Origin: Streptomyces gobiensis | Lineage (GTDB): Bacteria > Actinomycetota > Actinomycetes > Streptomycetales > Streptomycetaceae | Reading direction: 5' to 3' | Assembly: GCF_021216675.1 (NCBI RefSeq) | Contig: NZ_CP086120.1 | Coordinates: 930,001-994,000 of the forward strand | DNA: 64,000 nucleotides | Program-made: the position numbers and the translations under genes | Notes under the pieces: generated by a model | The model's database searches: none | The model's input: the letters and a program-made list of their open reading frames with translations, nothing else | What the model was told of the DNA's origin: nothing | Shown: positions 17,433 through 24,690 of the stretch, one piece after another | Numbering within the stretch: position 1 is the stretch's first letter | Layout of the letters: each line of letters opens with the position of its first letter

Positions 17433-18400
17433 TGCCCGAAGCCGGAACAGTGCTCGTCCTGGCCGGCCGCTTCGACCCAACGGCGGATCTAGCGATCGAG
17501 GAGCTGAACCGGCGTGCCGTGCCCGTATTCCGGGCCGATGTGGCGGAGTTCCCGTTGAGGCTGGTCCTGGACGCCAGCCTCAACGGGAGCGGCTGGCACG
17601 GTACGCTCAGCACCGACCAACGGACTCTCCACCTGCAAGCGGTCCGCTCCATCTACTACCGTCGTCCTTCTCGCCCCCAGTTCCCGAAGGACATGTCACC
17701 GGAGGCCCGGAAGGTGGCCGAGAGAGAAGCCCGCCTGGGCTTCGGCGGATTGTTGGCAGCTTTGCCGTGCCGGTGGCTGTCTCCGCCGGGGAAGGCCGCA
17801 GATGCCGAGTACAAGCCCCTACAGCTCCGCGTTGCGGCCGAAGCGGGGCTGAGCGTCCCGCGGACTCTGATCACCAACGATCCGCATGCGGCAAAGGACT
17901 TTGCCGAATCAGTAGGCGGCCAACTGGTCTACAAGCCCTTCTACCCTGTGCGCGGGACCGTCCAGGGCGAGATGTCCGCCGTATACACCACCCTCGTTGA
18001 TCCACGTGACCTGTCTCACCCGAACATCGCGACAACCGCGCACCTTTTCCAAGAGTGGGTGCCGAAAGTGCACGAAGTCAGGTTGACCGCAGTCGGGAGT
18101 CGGATGTTCGCTACGGAGATCCACACCGATTCCGAGTCAGGGCGAGTGGATTGGCGCAGCGACTACGAAAGCCACACGTACAAAATCTGCGACCCTCCAC
18201 CTGAGGTTGCGGCTGGGGTCCGCCAGACTCTGGATCGGCTCGGGATTTTTTACGGCGCCTTCGACTTCGCAGTCACACCGGAAGGTGATTGGCGATTTCT
18301 GGAGGTGAATCCGAGTGGTCAGTACGGGTTCGTGGAGCAAGCGACCGGCTTGCCGATCACGGCCGCAATCGCGGATTACTTGGAAGGGGTAGGAACGTGA
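17432..18400 (+). CDS. ATP-grasp ribosomal peptide maturase (graspetide synthetase)
   Basis: 322 residues of the SAV_5884-type ATP-grasp maturase family (RimK/MvdD-like). These enzymes phosphorylate Asp/Glu side chains of a precursor and let Thr, Ser or Lys attack, giving side-chain ester or amide macrocycles. Seen: an N-terminal pre-ATP-grasp domain (~1-110), ATP-binding Lys168 in QLVYKPFYPVRG, the F.EWVPK.HEVR strand (~206-217), and the metal-binding D278 (AFDFA) and E291/N293 (FLEVNPSGQ). Length is normal. It starts inside TAATG with the precursor and ends in a GTGA overlap with the methyltransferase, so the three should be translated together. Confidence 0.92.
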   Translation: MPEAGTVLVLAGRFDPTADLAIEELNRRAVPVFRADVAEFPLRLVLDASLNGSGWHGTLSTDQRTLHLQAVRSIYYRRPSRPQFPKDMSPEARKVAEREARLGFGGLLAALPCRWLSPPGKAADAEYKPLQLRVAAEAGLSVPRTLITNDPHAAKDFAESVGGQLVYKPFYPVRGTVQGEMSAVYTTLVDPRDLSHPNIATTAHLFQEWVPKVHEVRLTAVGSRMFATEIHTDSESGRVDWRSDYESHTYKICDPPPEVAAGVRQTLDRLGIFYGAFDFAVTPEGDWRFLEVNPSGQYGFVEQATGLPITAAIADYLEGVGT

Positions 18401-19569
18401 CGAGCGTCTTGGTTGACGAACAACAATTGATTGAAGCGCGCGTGAAGCTCGCACGACAGATGGAAAGCGGCAGCGTCGTCCTTTCAGCCCGCCTGGCTGA
18501 GGCATTCCTGAACACTCCTCGCCACCCCTTCGTTCCGGTCTTCTACCGCAGAGACGGAGAGAGGTTCACGCCCTGGCGTGGCACAGACGGGGACGGGGAG
18601 TCCTGGCTGGCTCACGTGTACTCCGACGACTCCCTCATTACGGAAGTGGACGGGGTGCACGCCCAAGACGCTGGGGCCGAAGGCGTGATTGGAGCCCCTA
18701 CGTCCTCTTCGACCGCGCCAAGCCTCATGGCGGACATGCTCGACGCATTGGACGTACGCCACGGGGCCGAGGTGCTGGAGATCGGCACGGGAACCGGTTA
18801 CAACACGGCCTTGCTGTGTCGACTGGCCGGAGAAAAGAACGTCACGACGGTGGACAACTCGGCAGCACTCACGGTCGCGGCCCGGACCCGTCTTAAGGCC
18901 CTGGGCTTTACACCCACTGTGATGCAGGTTGATGGCATTGAAGGGTTCCCCAACCGAGCTCCCTTCGACCGGATCATTGCTACGTGCTCCGTACGACGGA
19001 TTCCGCCCGCATGGTTGGATCAGTGCAAGCCAGGGGGTCTCATGATCGTCCCGATCAAAGGGGCCCTGGCCGGGGGCATGCTGGCCCGGCTCAAGAAGCT
19101 GCCGGACGGTACAGCCGCCGGGCGCATCCTGCACACCCCGGCCGCCTTTATGCCACTGCTGTCTGAGCCCCAGGAGTTCGTCAAGGTCCCAGCTTCCCTG
19201 GATGGAGCGCGTCGGGAATCGGAACTGTCCGGCAGCGTGCTGGATGACTGGACGTTCTCCTTCTTCGCCCAGCTCCACATGTCCGCCAACATGATTCGCG
19301 CTTACCAGCGTAAAGATGGCATGCATGTCACGGAACTGTTCGATCCAACGGACAGCTCTTACACCCGTGTCGCGGACAGCCCGGAGGGCTGGCCAAGTGT
19401 CACCACGGCTGGGCCGCGTGACCTTTGGGCTCCGATTGAGAGCGCATACGACCAGTGGGAAACGCTCAACCGCCCCCGGCGGGAATGGTTCACCATCGAG
19501 GCCACCACTGCCCAACAAGTCCTCACGTACACCGAACCCGACGGGCGTGTGCACCGATGGCAACTTTGA
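18397..19569 (+). CDS. PIMT-like methyltransferase of the ATP-grasp peptide system
   Basis: 390 residues from the GTG at 18397 in a GTGA overlap with the ligase. It is the methyltransferase that accompanies SAV_5884-type ligases and resembles protein-L-isoaspartate O-methyltransferase: SAM motif I VLEIGTGTGYN (126-136), an SSSTAPSLMADML segment (~103-115) where PIMT has its peptide-binding loop, and a FDRIIATCSVRRIPPAW motif. A ~200-residue C-terminal extension is typical of this subgroup. In the studied system of this kind (fuscimiditide) the enzyme methylates a core Asp that then closes to an aspartimide. The same outcome is predicted here by homology only. Confidence 0.88.
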   Translation: MTSVLVDEQQLIEARVKLARQMESGSVVLSARLAEAFLNTPRHPFVPVFYRRDGERFTPWRGTDGDGESWLAHVYSDDSLITEVDGVHAQDAGAEGVIGAPTSSSTAPSLMADMLDALDVRHGAEVLEIGTGTGYNTALLCRLAGEKNVTTVDNSAALTVAARTRLKALGFTPTVMQVDGIEGFPNRAPFDRIIATCSVRRIPPAWLDQCKPGGLMIVPIKGALAGGMLARLKKLPDGTAAGRILHTPAAFMPLLSEPQEFVKVPASLDGARRESELSGSVLDDWTFSFFAQLHMSANMIRAYQRKDGMHVTELFDPTDSSYTRVADSPEGWPSVTTAGPRDLWAPIESAYDQWETLNRPRREWFTIEATTAQQVLTYTEPDGRVHRWQL

Positions 19570-19745
19570 ACTCGTCTCATTTGGTTCCGAGGTCAGTAGC
19601 CTGCGGCGGTGGGGATCGTGGAGCGCATGGTGCCGGACGAGTTGTGGGAGCTGTTCCAGCGAGTGGTGCGACCTGCGCCGTTCGGTCTCCCGACGCACGG
19701 TCTTCGCGTGCGGCCGTCACCCCTGACGCCAGTCCCGAGCGTCGA
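19570..19745 (+). mobile_element. IS5-type transposase remnant
   Basis: A frame from the GTG at 19609 begins GIVERMVPDELWELFQRVV, the usual N-terminus of IS5-family (IS1647/IS4811-like) Streptomyces transposases. It loses the family pattern after about 25 residues. The stretch 19571-19600 resembles the left end of such elements. The rest of the transposase is missing, so this is a non-functional relic, lying between the graspetide operon and the carbonic anhydrase. Confidence 0.6.
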
Positions 19746-19750
19746 AGCCG

Positions 19751-20242
19751 TCACCGGACCTCGCGCAATCTGCCGGTGCGGACTTCGTAGACAAAGCCGC
19801 GGATGGCGTCCTTGTGGACGAGGAACAGGCTTTCCCGGATGCGGGCCACGGAGCGACGCACCTGCTCCTCCAGGTCGCTAAAAGCATGGAACTCGAAGGG
19901 CACCTCAGCCCCTGTCTCGCTCTCTACTTGCCGTTTCAGCTCCTCATCCTTAAACGTGAGCATCCCGCACTCGGTGTTGTGCATAAGCATGATCTCTCGT
20001 GTCCCCCCGACACGCTGGGAGATGACGAGCGACCGGATCGTGTCCTCCGTGACCACCCCTCCGGCGTTCCGGATGACGTGCGCGTCCCCCTCTTCGAGGC
20101 CGAGCATCTTGTAGATGTCAAGCCGAGAATCCATGCAGGCGATGACGGCCAGGCGCTTTCTCGGCGGCCGCGGAGGATCGAGGTCCTCATACGCCGCCGC
20201 GAACGCAGCGTTGTTCTCAAGCACGTCGTCGATGGCACTCAT
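19751..20242 (-). CDS. Beta-class carbonic anhydrase
   Basis: 163 residues from the ATG at 20242, with GAGGAAG just upstream. Zinc ligands are C36 in CMDSR, H88 and C92 in HNTECG, with the D38-R40 dyad and the RNAGG segment, all as in beta-carbonic anhydrases (CO2 to bicarbonate). At 163 residues it is the short form common in actinobacteria. It converges on the IS remnant and the graspetide operon. The frame is open to 20329, but the extension is Pro/Arg-rich and lacks a ribosome site. Confidence 0.93.
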   Translation of the reverse strand: MSAIDDVLENNAAFAAAYEDLDPPRPPRKRLAVIACMDSRLDIYKMLGLEEGDAHVIRNAGGVVTEDTIRSLVISQRVGGTREIMLMHNTECGMLTFKDEELKRQVESETGAEVPFEFHAFSDLEEQVRRSVARIRESLFLVHKDAIRGFVYEVRTGRLREVR

Positions 20243-20411
20243 CGCTCTTCCTCCAGGCGTACGTCTCGTCACGGGCTCGGCCGGACGCGGCCTTGGAGCC
20301 ATCGTCGCCAACACCCCAGCCTGCGTCACGAGAGACGGTAAGGTACTTCTAGGCTATATGGGGTTTTTTTCTCTGCCTGCTCCTTCTTGCGGGCTGTCAC
20401 CACTGGGCTAA

Positions 20412-20681
20412 CCAGCACAATGCCCGGCCACTCTGCCCCGGAGCCGGGCCGTCAGATCGAGTGGTCAAGACCGTGTCGAGGTCTGTGACATGGAGGCCGA
20501 CAGCAATGCTGTCAAGGCTGAGTACCGGAGGGACGGTTCCGACACCATCAAGAGCTGGTGGAACAAGACCGGTGACGGGACCTGCTATCTGGGCCCGTAC
20601 GCCCGTCCGATCAACAAGATGCGCGTCGTTGAGCAGCGGACCGCCGCTCCGGACATCTACGGTAAGTGGTACTACCGCTAG
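20412..20681 (+). pseudogene. Remnant of a small secreted Cys-containing protein
   Basis: An open stretch whose protein-like part reads EVCDMEADSNAVKAEYRR and, later, GDGTCYLGPYARP, ending in GKWYYR. It resembles the mature part of small secreted Streptomyces proteins with one disulfide. No start codon with a signal peptide is found upstream (an in-frame stop lies at 20409), and the only ATG (20490) falls inside the domain, so the 5' part is lost. A strong terminator follows. Confidence 0.5.
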
Positions 20682-20701
20682 ACCGGGCTGAGTGTGACAG
20701 T

Positions 20702-20741
20702 ACGGCGGCCACGCCCCCTTTGGGGTGCGCGTGGCCGCCGT
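20702..20741 (+). terminator. Strong hairpin terminator
   Basis: Perfect 13-bp arms, ACGGCGGCCACGC (20702-20714) and GCGTGGCCGCCGT (20729-20741), with a CCCC-TTT-GGGG mini-hairpin in the loop. It lies 20 bp after the stop of the secreted-protein remnant. Confidence 0.8.
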
Positions 20742-20783
20742 TCCCTTGTGAGGAGTTGCGAACGTTGAATGACGTTGTTGTAA

Positions 20784-20947
20784 CACTTCGTCCTCGCCAG
20801 CGGCAGTTTTGACTTCGCCATCGGAGTCGATAACCGGCTTCATTTTCTGGAACTGAACCCCAACGGACAGTGGGGTTGGCTCGAAGACAAAACCGGCCTG
20901 CCCTGACCGCCGCCTTCGCAGACCTCCTCGAACAAGGATCCCAATGA
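20784..20947 (+). pseudogene. C-terminal remnant of a second ATP-grasp peptide maturase
   Basis: The frame from 20784 reads GSFDFAIGVDNRLHFLELNP then NGQWGWLEDKTGLP, matching the end of the intact maturase (GAFDFAV...FLEVNPSGQYGF...TGLPITAA). A stop at 20904-20906 interrupts it. The expected continuation (LTAAFADLLEQGSQ) resumes one frame over and ends at 20945-20947. It is therefore frameshifted, and the first ~270 residues are missing. The end overlaps the next remnant by ATGA, the same junction style as the intact pair. Confidence 0.8.
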
Positions 20948-21073
20948 CCCTGTCTGAGACCGCCGACCACCGCCGCGCTCTCGCTGACCACCTCCACGAG
21001 CAAGGACACTTGTCCAGCCCCGCCTGGAGGGCAGCAGTCAAGGGGCTTCGTTATCCCGCCCAAGGGCGACTGA
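20944..21073 (+). pseudogene. N-terminal remnant of a second graspetide methyltransferase
   Basis: ATG 20944 starts TLSETADHRRALADHLHEQG, then HLSSPAWRAAV, the N-terminal pattern of the methyltransferases of ATP-grasp peptide systems. A frameshift near 21043 then gives GFVIPPKGD (21044-21070), equivalent to the FVP segment after the first helices of the intact enzyme, followed by a stop. No SAM domain remains. With the preceding remnant it marks a decayed second graspetide locus. Confidence 0.65.
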
Positions 21074-21155
21074 CCATGCATTCCAACCCCAGCCCCTGCG
21101 CCGGTGAGCTCGGCCGCCTGATGACCACAACAGCACCAAGGAGCGCTCCCGCCCC

Positions 21156-21315
21156 ATGACGGAAGCGGTCGCTCGCGTCCACGAGCTCAACCTCTACCGC
21201 CGGTACTTGGCCTGGTCGCCGCAGGCCAGAAGTCGATCGAGGTACGGGTCAAGCATCCCCACCTCGCCGACCTCGCCGCAGGTGATGTGATCCGCTTCCG
21301 GATCAAGGGCGCCGA
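21156..21315 (+). pseudogene. ASCH-domain protein remnant, frameshifted
   Basis: ATG 21156 gives TEAVARVHELNLYRRYL, and after a one-base shift near 21213 the frame reads LVAAGQKSIEVRVKHPHLAD then LAAGDVIRFRIKGAD. This is the N-terminal half of an ASCH domain (an RNA-binding-like fold; the GxKxxEVR motif is visible). The remaining half is absent. The 174 bp from here to the CDF gene show nothing further. Confidence 0.6.
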
Positions 21316-21489
21316 CGCCGACGCCGGGCGGGGGCTGTCACCTGCGGCCCCATGAGCCGACGGGCTCTAGAGGAGCGGTACGGCTGCAGCCAGGTCCCGA
21401 TCGGCACCGCTCCCGGCCTCCCCACTGCCCAGGTACGGGGCATGAGATCGCGCCCGGCGCGTAGGCGATAGCGACGTTCGCCGCCCTGG

Positions 21490-22200
21490 TCAGCCGCAGC
21501 AGTCGCCTCCGGGTCGGCAGCCGCACGCATCCGTATCGGCGCTGGCGGACGGTACCGCCACGGCGGCGGGCGCCGCGCAGCAGCCCTTGCCTTGCCAGGC
21601 GTCCCGGCCTTCCTTGACCGCGAAGGCGGCAATGACCAGGGCGGCGATCGGGTCGGCCCAGGACCAGCCGAGGGTGGCGTTGAGGACCAGGCCGACCAGC
21701 AGGACCGCAGAGAGGTAGGCGCACAGCAGGGTCTGCTGGGAGTCGGCGACCGCCGAGGCCGAGCCGATGTCGCGCCCCGCCTTGCGCTGGGCGGCGGACA
21801 GGAACGGCATCACCGCCAGTGACAGGGCGGCCAGCACGATGCCGGGGATCGACCGCTCCGCCTCCCCGGTGCCGGACAGCGATCGGACGGCGTCGGCGGT
21901 GACGTACGCGGCGAGCGTGAAGAACGACACCGCGATGATCCCCAGGGTGACCTTCTCCCGCGCCTCGCGCAGCGCGTGGTCGGCTGCGGAGAACTGCCAG
22001 GCGACCGCGGCGGCGGAGGAGACTTCGATGACCGAGTCCAGGCCGAAGCCGATCAGTGCGGTGGAGGAAGCGAGTGTCCCGGCGGTGATGGCAACAATGG
22101 CCTCGATGACGTTGTAGGTGATGGTGGCCGCGACCAGCAGCCGTATGCGGCGGGCGACCGCGTCCCGGCGGGCCGGGCCTATGGATATCTCCGCGGTCAT
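21490..22200 (-). CDS. Cation diffusion facilitator-type metal transporter
   Basis: 236 residues from the ATG at 22200. It has about six membrane helices: TM1 ~20-40, TM2 ~45-65 (FGLDSVIEVSSAAAVAW carries the metal-site Asp), then ~85-105, ~115-135, ~155-175 and ~180-200 (WADPIAALVIAAFAV, with the second Asp). It lacks the usual long cytosolic C-terminal domain and ends instead in a Cys-rich tail (GKGCCAAP...DACGCRPGGDCCG). CDF proteins export divalent metals by proton antiport. The gene begins 2 bp after the stop of an ArsR regulator whose own C-terminus is KGCC, so a thiophilic metal is likely. Confidence 0.88.
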   Translation of the reverse strand: MTAEISIGPARRDAVARRIRLLVAATITYNVIEAIVAITAGTLASSTALIGFGLDSVIEVSSAAAVAWQFSAADHALREAREKVTLGIIAVSFFTLAAYVTADAVRSLSGTGEAERSIPGIVLAALSLAVMPFLSAAQRKAGRDIGSASAVADSQQTLLCAYLSAVLLVGLVLNATLGWSWADPIAALVIAAFAVKEGRDAWQGKGCCAAPAAVAVPSASADTDACGCRPGGDCCG

Positions 22201-22202
22201 GG

Positions 22203-22538
22203 TCAGCAGCAGCCCTTCTCCTCGGCGTCCACGCACGCGCGATCCGTCTCGACCGCCACCACGGCAGTGCGCAGGTCGTCCAGGGCGTGCCCGAGACGTT
22301 CGTCGGCGAGCTCGTAGCGGGTACGGCGGCCGACCGGCAGCGCGACGACCAGGCCACAGTCGCGCAGGCACGCCAGATGGTTCGACAGCCGGGTCCGGGA
22401 GATCTCCAGAGTTTCAGCGAGGTCAGCGGGATGGGCCGGAGCCTCGCGCAGGGCGAGGAGAATCCGGCAGCGGATCGGGTCGGCGAGTGCGCGGCCGAAC
22501 CGCGCCAGCACCTCGATGTCGGAAGCGAGAGTCAGCAC
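22203..22538 (-). CDS. ArsR/SmtB-family regulator of the CDF transporter
   Basis: 111 residues from the GTG at 22538. It has a winged helix with DLAETLEISRTRLSNHLACLRDCG as recognition region, similar to CmtR-like sensors. Cysteines that could bind metal are in PIRCRILL, HLACLRDCG, RACVDAEEK and the terminal KGCC. It is encoded immediately upstream of the CDF transporter, and a 14-bp perfect palindrome lies 20 bp upstream of its start. The likely role is a repressor that leaves DNA when a soft metal binds. Confidence 0.9.
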   Translation of the reverse strand: MLTLASDIEVLARFGRALADPIRCRILLALREAPAHPADLAETLEISRTRLSNHLACLRDCGLVVALPVGRRTRYELADERLGHALDDLRTAVVAVETDRACVDAEEKGCC

Positions 22539-22557
22539 ACTCGGAGAGTACAGGTAA

Positions 22558-22571
22558 TCCTGAATTCAGGA
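22558..22571. promoter_or_regulatory. 14-bp palindromic operator for the ArsR-CDF pair
   Basis: TCCTGAATTCAGGA is a perfect palindrome beginning 20 bp upstream of the ArsR GTG (22538), where a promoter should be. Metal-sensing ArsR/SmtB proteins bind such sites. Confidence 0.65.
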
Positions 22572-22661
22572 AACCGTGGATGACCACTGCCATGCACTTC
22601 CGAACCAGCCGCCGCAGTCAAGCGCGGTCGAAGAGACGCCTCCGGAGCTCCCGATCGCTGA

Positions 22662-23039
22662 TCAAGCCGCGGCTGGCGCCATCGTCAGCAGCTTGCCCAT
22701 CGTGGCCAGCACGGACGGCTCGACCCGGTAGTAGACCCAGGTGCCGCGCCGTTCGGAGGTGAGCAGGCCGGCCTCCTTGAGCTTCTTCAAGTGGTGGGAG
22801 ACGGTCGGCTGGGACACGCCCACGTCGGAGATGTCGCACACGCACGCCTCGCCGCCCTCGTGCGAGGCCACCGCCGAGAACAGCCGCAGCCGTACCGGAT
22901 CGCCCAGGGCCTTGAACATCCGCGCGGCCGTCTCGGCCTCCTCCGCGGTGAACGGGCGCTCGGTGAGCGGCGGGCAGCACGGTGCCACAGCCTGGCCGTC
23001 GGCGGGCTCCAGCAGCGGCAGCACCTTCGTGTTCGACAT
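22662..23039 (-). CDS. arsR: Arsenic-type ArsR repressor
   Basis: 125 residues from the ATG at 23039. It has a winged helix with VSQPTVSHHLKKLKEAGLL, and the classical As(III)/Sb(III) site CVCD with C66 and C68 at the start of the recognition region. A CC pair at 21-22 could supply the third thiol. It is divergent from the ArsO-like oxidoreductase across a ~200-bp region with two copies of a shared box. ArsR proteins repress ars genes until arsenite binds. No arsenite pump or arsenate reductase is next to it. Confidence 0.93.
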   Translation of the reverse strand: MSNTKVLPLLEPADGQAVAPCCPPLTERPFTAEEAETAARMFKALGDPVRLRLFSAVASHEGGEACVCDISDVGVSQPTVSHHLKKLKEAGLLTSERRGTWVYYRVEPSVLATMGKLLTMAPAAA

Positions 23040-23042
23040 GCA

Positions 23043-23067
23043 TCTATGTTGACATATATCGAAGCAG
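23043..23067. promoter_or_regulatory. Putative ArsR box, copy A
   Basis: TCTATGTTGAC, then ATAT, then ATCGAAGCAG. The centre, TATGT-TG-ACATA, is an inverted repeat. It ends 3 bp before the ArsR start codon. A near copy lies at 23166-23190, so ArsR probably controls both divergent genes. Confidence 0.6.
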
Positions 23068-23165
23068 TGGGCGAGGGATGCCGGGCTGCGAGCGTCACCT
23101 GCGCCCGCTCGGCGAGCTCCGCAGCGATCTGCACCGTGGACCTTCCTCCCCCGATTCGATAAACG

Positions 23166-23190
23166 TCTATGTTGACGTTCATCGAAGCAG
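23166..23190. promoter_or_regulatory. Putative ArsR box, copy B
   Basis: TCTATGTTGAC, then GTTC, then ATCGAAGCAG, matching copy A except at the four variable bases. It lies 55 bp upstream of the ArsO-like start. A partial third match (ATGTCGAAGCA) is at about 23222-23232. Confidence 0.6.
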
Positions 23191-23245
23191 GTGCCATGCT
23201 GACCGCGCAAGCCATCGACGCATGTCGAAGCAAGGGGAGATCCTC

Positions 23246-24610
23246 GTGAACGTGCCCACCACCGTCCAGCTGCCCGTCGTGGTCGTCGGAGCCGGCCCGA
23301 TCGGCCTGGCCGCAGCCGCCCACCTCATCGAGCGCGGCCTCGATCCGCTGGTCCTGGAAGCAGGACCGTCGGCCGGCACCGCCCTACGCGACTGGGCGCA
23401 CGTGCGGCTGTTCTCCCCCTGGGCAGAAGTCACCGACCCGGCCGCGGAGAAGCTCCTGGCCCCGACCGGATGGGCTCGCCCTGACGGCGCGACGTACCCC
23501 ACCGGCGGCGAATGGGCCGAGCAGTACCTTCAGCCGCTCGCCGAGGTACTCGGCGACAAGGTCCGCTACGGCGCCATGGTCACCGGTGTCGCCCGCGCCG
23601 GACGCGACCGCATGGTCGACGCAGGGCGCGACGAGCAGCCCTTCACCCTGCACATCCAGCAGGCCGACGGCCGCGAGGAGCGGATCACCGCCCGCGCCGT
23701 CATCGACGCCTCCGGTACCTGGTCCGCCCCCAGCCCACTGGGCGCCAACGGCCTGCACGCCCTCGGCGAAAAGGCCGCCGCCGACCGCATCTCCTACCGC
23801 GTCCCCGACCTCAATGACCCAGCCGTACGCGCCCGGTACGCGGGCAAGCGCACCGCCGTCGTCGGTTCCGGCGCCTCCGCCTTCACCGCCCTCGCGTACC
23901 TCGCTGACCTGGCCAAGGACGAGCCGGGCACGCATGCGGTGTGGCTCCTGCGCCGCGGGATCACCGGCTCCACCTTCGGCGGCGGCGAGGCCGACCAGCT
24001 GCCCGCCCGCGGCGCCCTTGGCCTGCGCGCCAAGGCAGCCGTCGAGGCCGGCCATGCGAGCGCGGTCACGGGATTCCGTGCGCAGGCCGTCGAACGGGAC
24101 GGTGACCGGCTTGTCCTGGTGGCTGAGGACGGGCACCGGCTCGACCCGGTCGACGAGGTCATCGTCTTGACCGGCTTCCGCCCGGACCTGTCTTTCCTCT
24201 CCGAGATCCGCCTCGGCCTCGACGAACGCCTCCAGGCGCCGACCGCACTCGCCCCGCTCATCGACCCGAACGTCCACTCCTGCGGCACGGTCTACCCGCA
24301 CGGCGTCAACGAGCTTTCCCACCCGGAGCAGGGCATCTACCTCGTCGGCATGAAGTCCTACGGCCGCGCCCCCACCTTCCTCGCGATGACCGGCTACGAG
24401 CAGGTCCGCTCCATCGCCGCCGCCCTCGCCGGTGACCACGAGGCCGCCGAGCGCGTCGAGCTGACCCTCCCGGAGACAGGCGTGTGCGGTGGTGCCGGCC
24501 TGTTCGACGAGCCTGACGCCGCCCAGAACAGCGAGGACGGCGGCTGCTGCGCAGCCCCCGCCACCCTGCAGATCGGCATCGGCGCCCAGGCCTCCACCGG
24601 CAGCTGCTGA
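23246..24610 (+). CDS. ArsO-like FAD-dependent oxidoreductase
   Basis: 454 residues from the GTG at 23246, with AGGGGAG 6-7 nt upstream. It has an N-terminal FAD-binding Rossmann motif (VVVVGAGPIGLAAAAHL), a second NAD(P) motif (TAVVGSGASAFTALAYL, ~205-221) and an ATG-like LTGFRPDLSF. This is the flavin-binding monooxygenase/reductase type found as ArsO in Streptomyces ars operons. The C-terminus is Cys-rich (GGCCAAPAT...STGSC), unusual for the fold and in keeping with arsenic or thiol chemistry. Its substrate is not established. The divergent ArsR and the box in its promoter support arsenic control. Confidence 0.83.
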   Translation: MNVPTTVQLPVVVVGAGPIGLAAAAHLIERGLDPLVLEAGPSAGTALRDWAHVRLFSPWAEVTDPAAEKLLAPTGWARPDGATYPTGGEWAEQYLQPLAEVLGDKVRYGAMVTGVARAGRDRMVDAGRDEQPFTLHIQQADGREERITARAVIDASGTWSAPSPLGANGLHALGEKAAADRISYRVPDLNDPAVRARYAGKRTAVVGSGASAFTALAYLADLAKDEPGTHAVWLLRRGITGSTFGGGEADQLPARGALGLRAKAAVEAGHASAVTGFRAQAVERDGDRLVLVAEDGHRLDPVDEVIVLTGFRPDLSFLSEIRLGLDERLQAPTALAPLIDPNVHSCGTVYPHGVNELSHPEQGIYLVGMKSYGRAPTFLAMTGYEQVRSIAAALAGDHEAAERVELTLPETGVCGGAGLFDEPDAAQNSEDGGCCAAPATLQIGIGAQASTGSC

Positions 24611-24656
24611 CGCCGCGCCCCCGCCTCCGCCTCCGCCTCCGACTCCGCGCGGCGCG

Positions 24657-24685
24657 TTGACTCTGCGTAACTTTTCATGCATAAC
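24657..24685 (+). promoter_or_regulatory. Probable leaderless promoter of the GH5 gene
   Basis: TTGACT (24657-24662), 17 nt, CATAAC (24680-24685); the GTG start follows 5 nt later with no Shine-Dalgarno sequence. An inverted pair CTGCGT (24663-24668) and ACGCAG (24684-24689) spans the spacer and -10 and could be an operator. Confidence 0.5.
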
Positions 24686-24690
24686 GCAGT

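Noticed and set aside
20490..20681. 63-codon frame considered as a second graspetide precursor
   Set aside because: It contains cysteines and lacks the leader motif and Thr/Asp-rich tail; it looks like the mature part of a small secreted protein.
22201..22371. N-terminal extension of the CDF frame
   Set aside because: It runs through the ArsR gene in another frame and is Arg/Gly-rich; the ATG at 22200 starts just before the first membrane helix.
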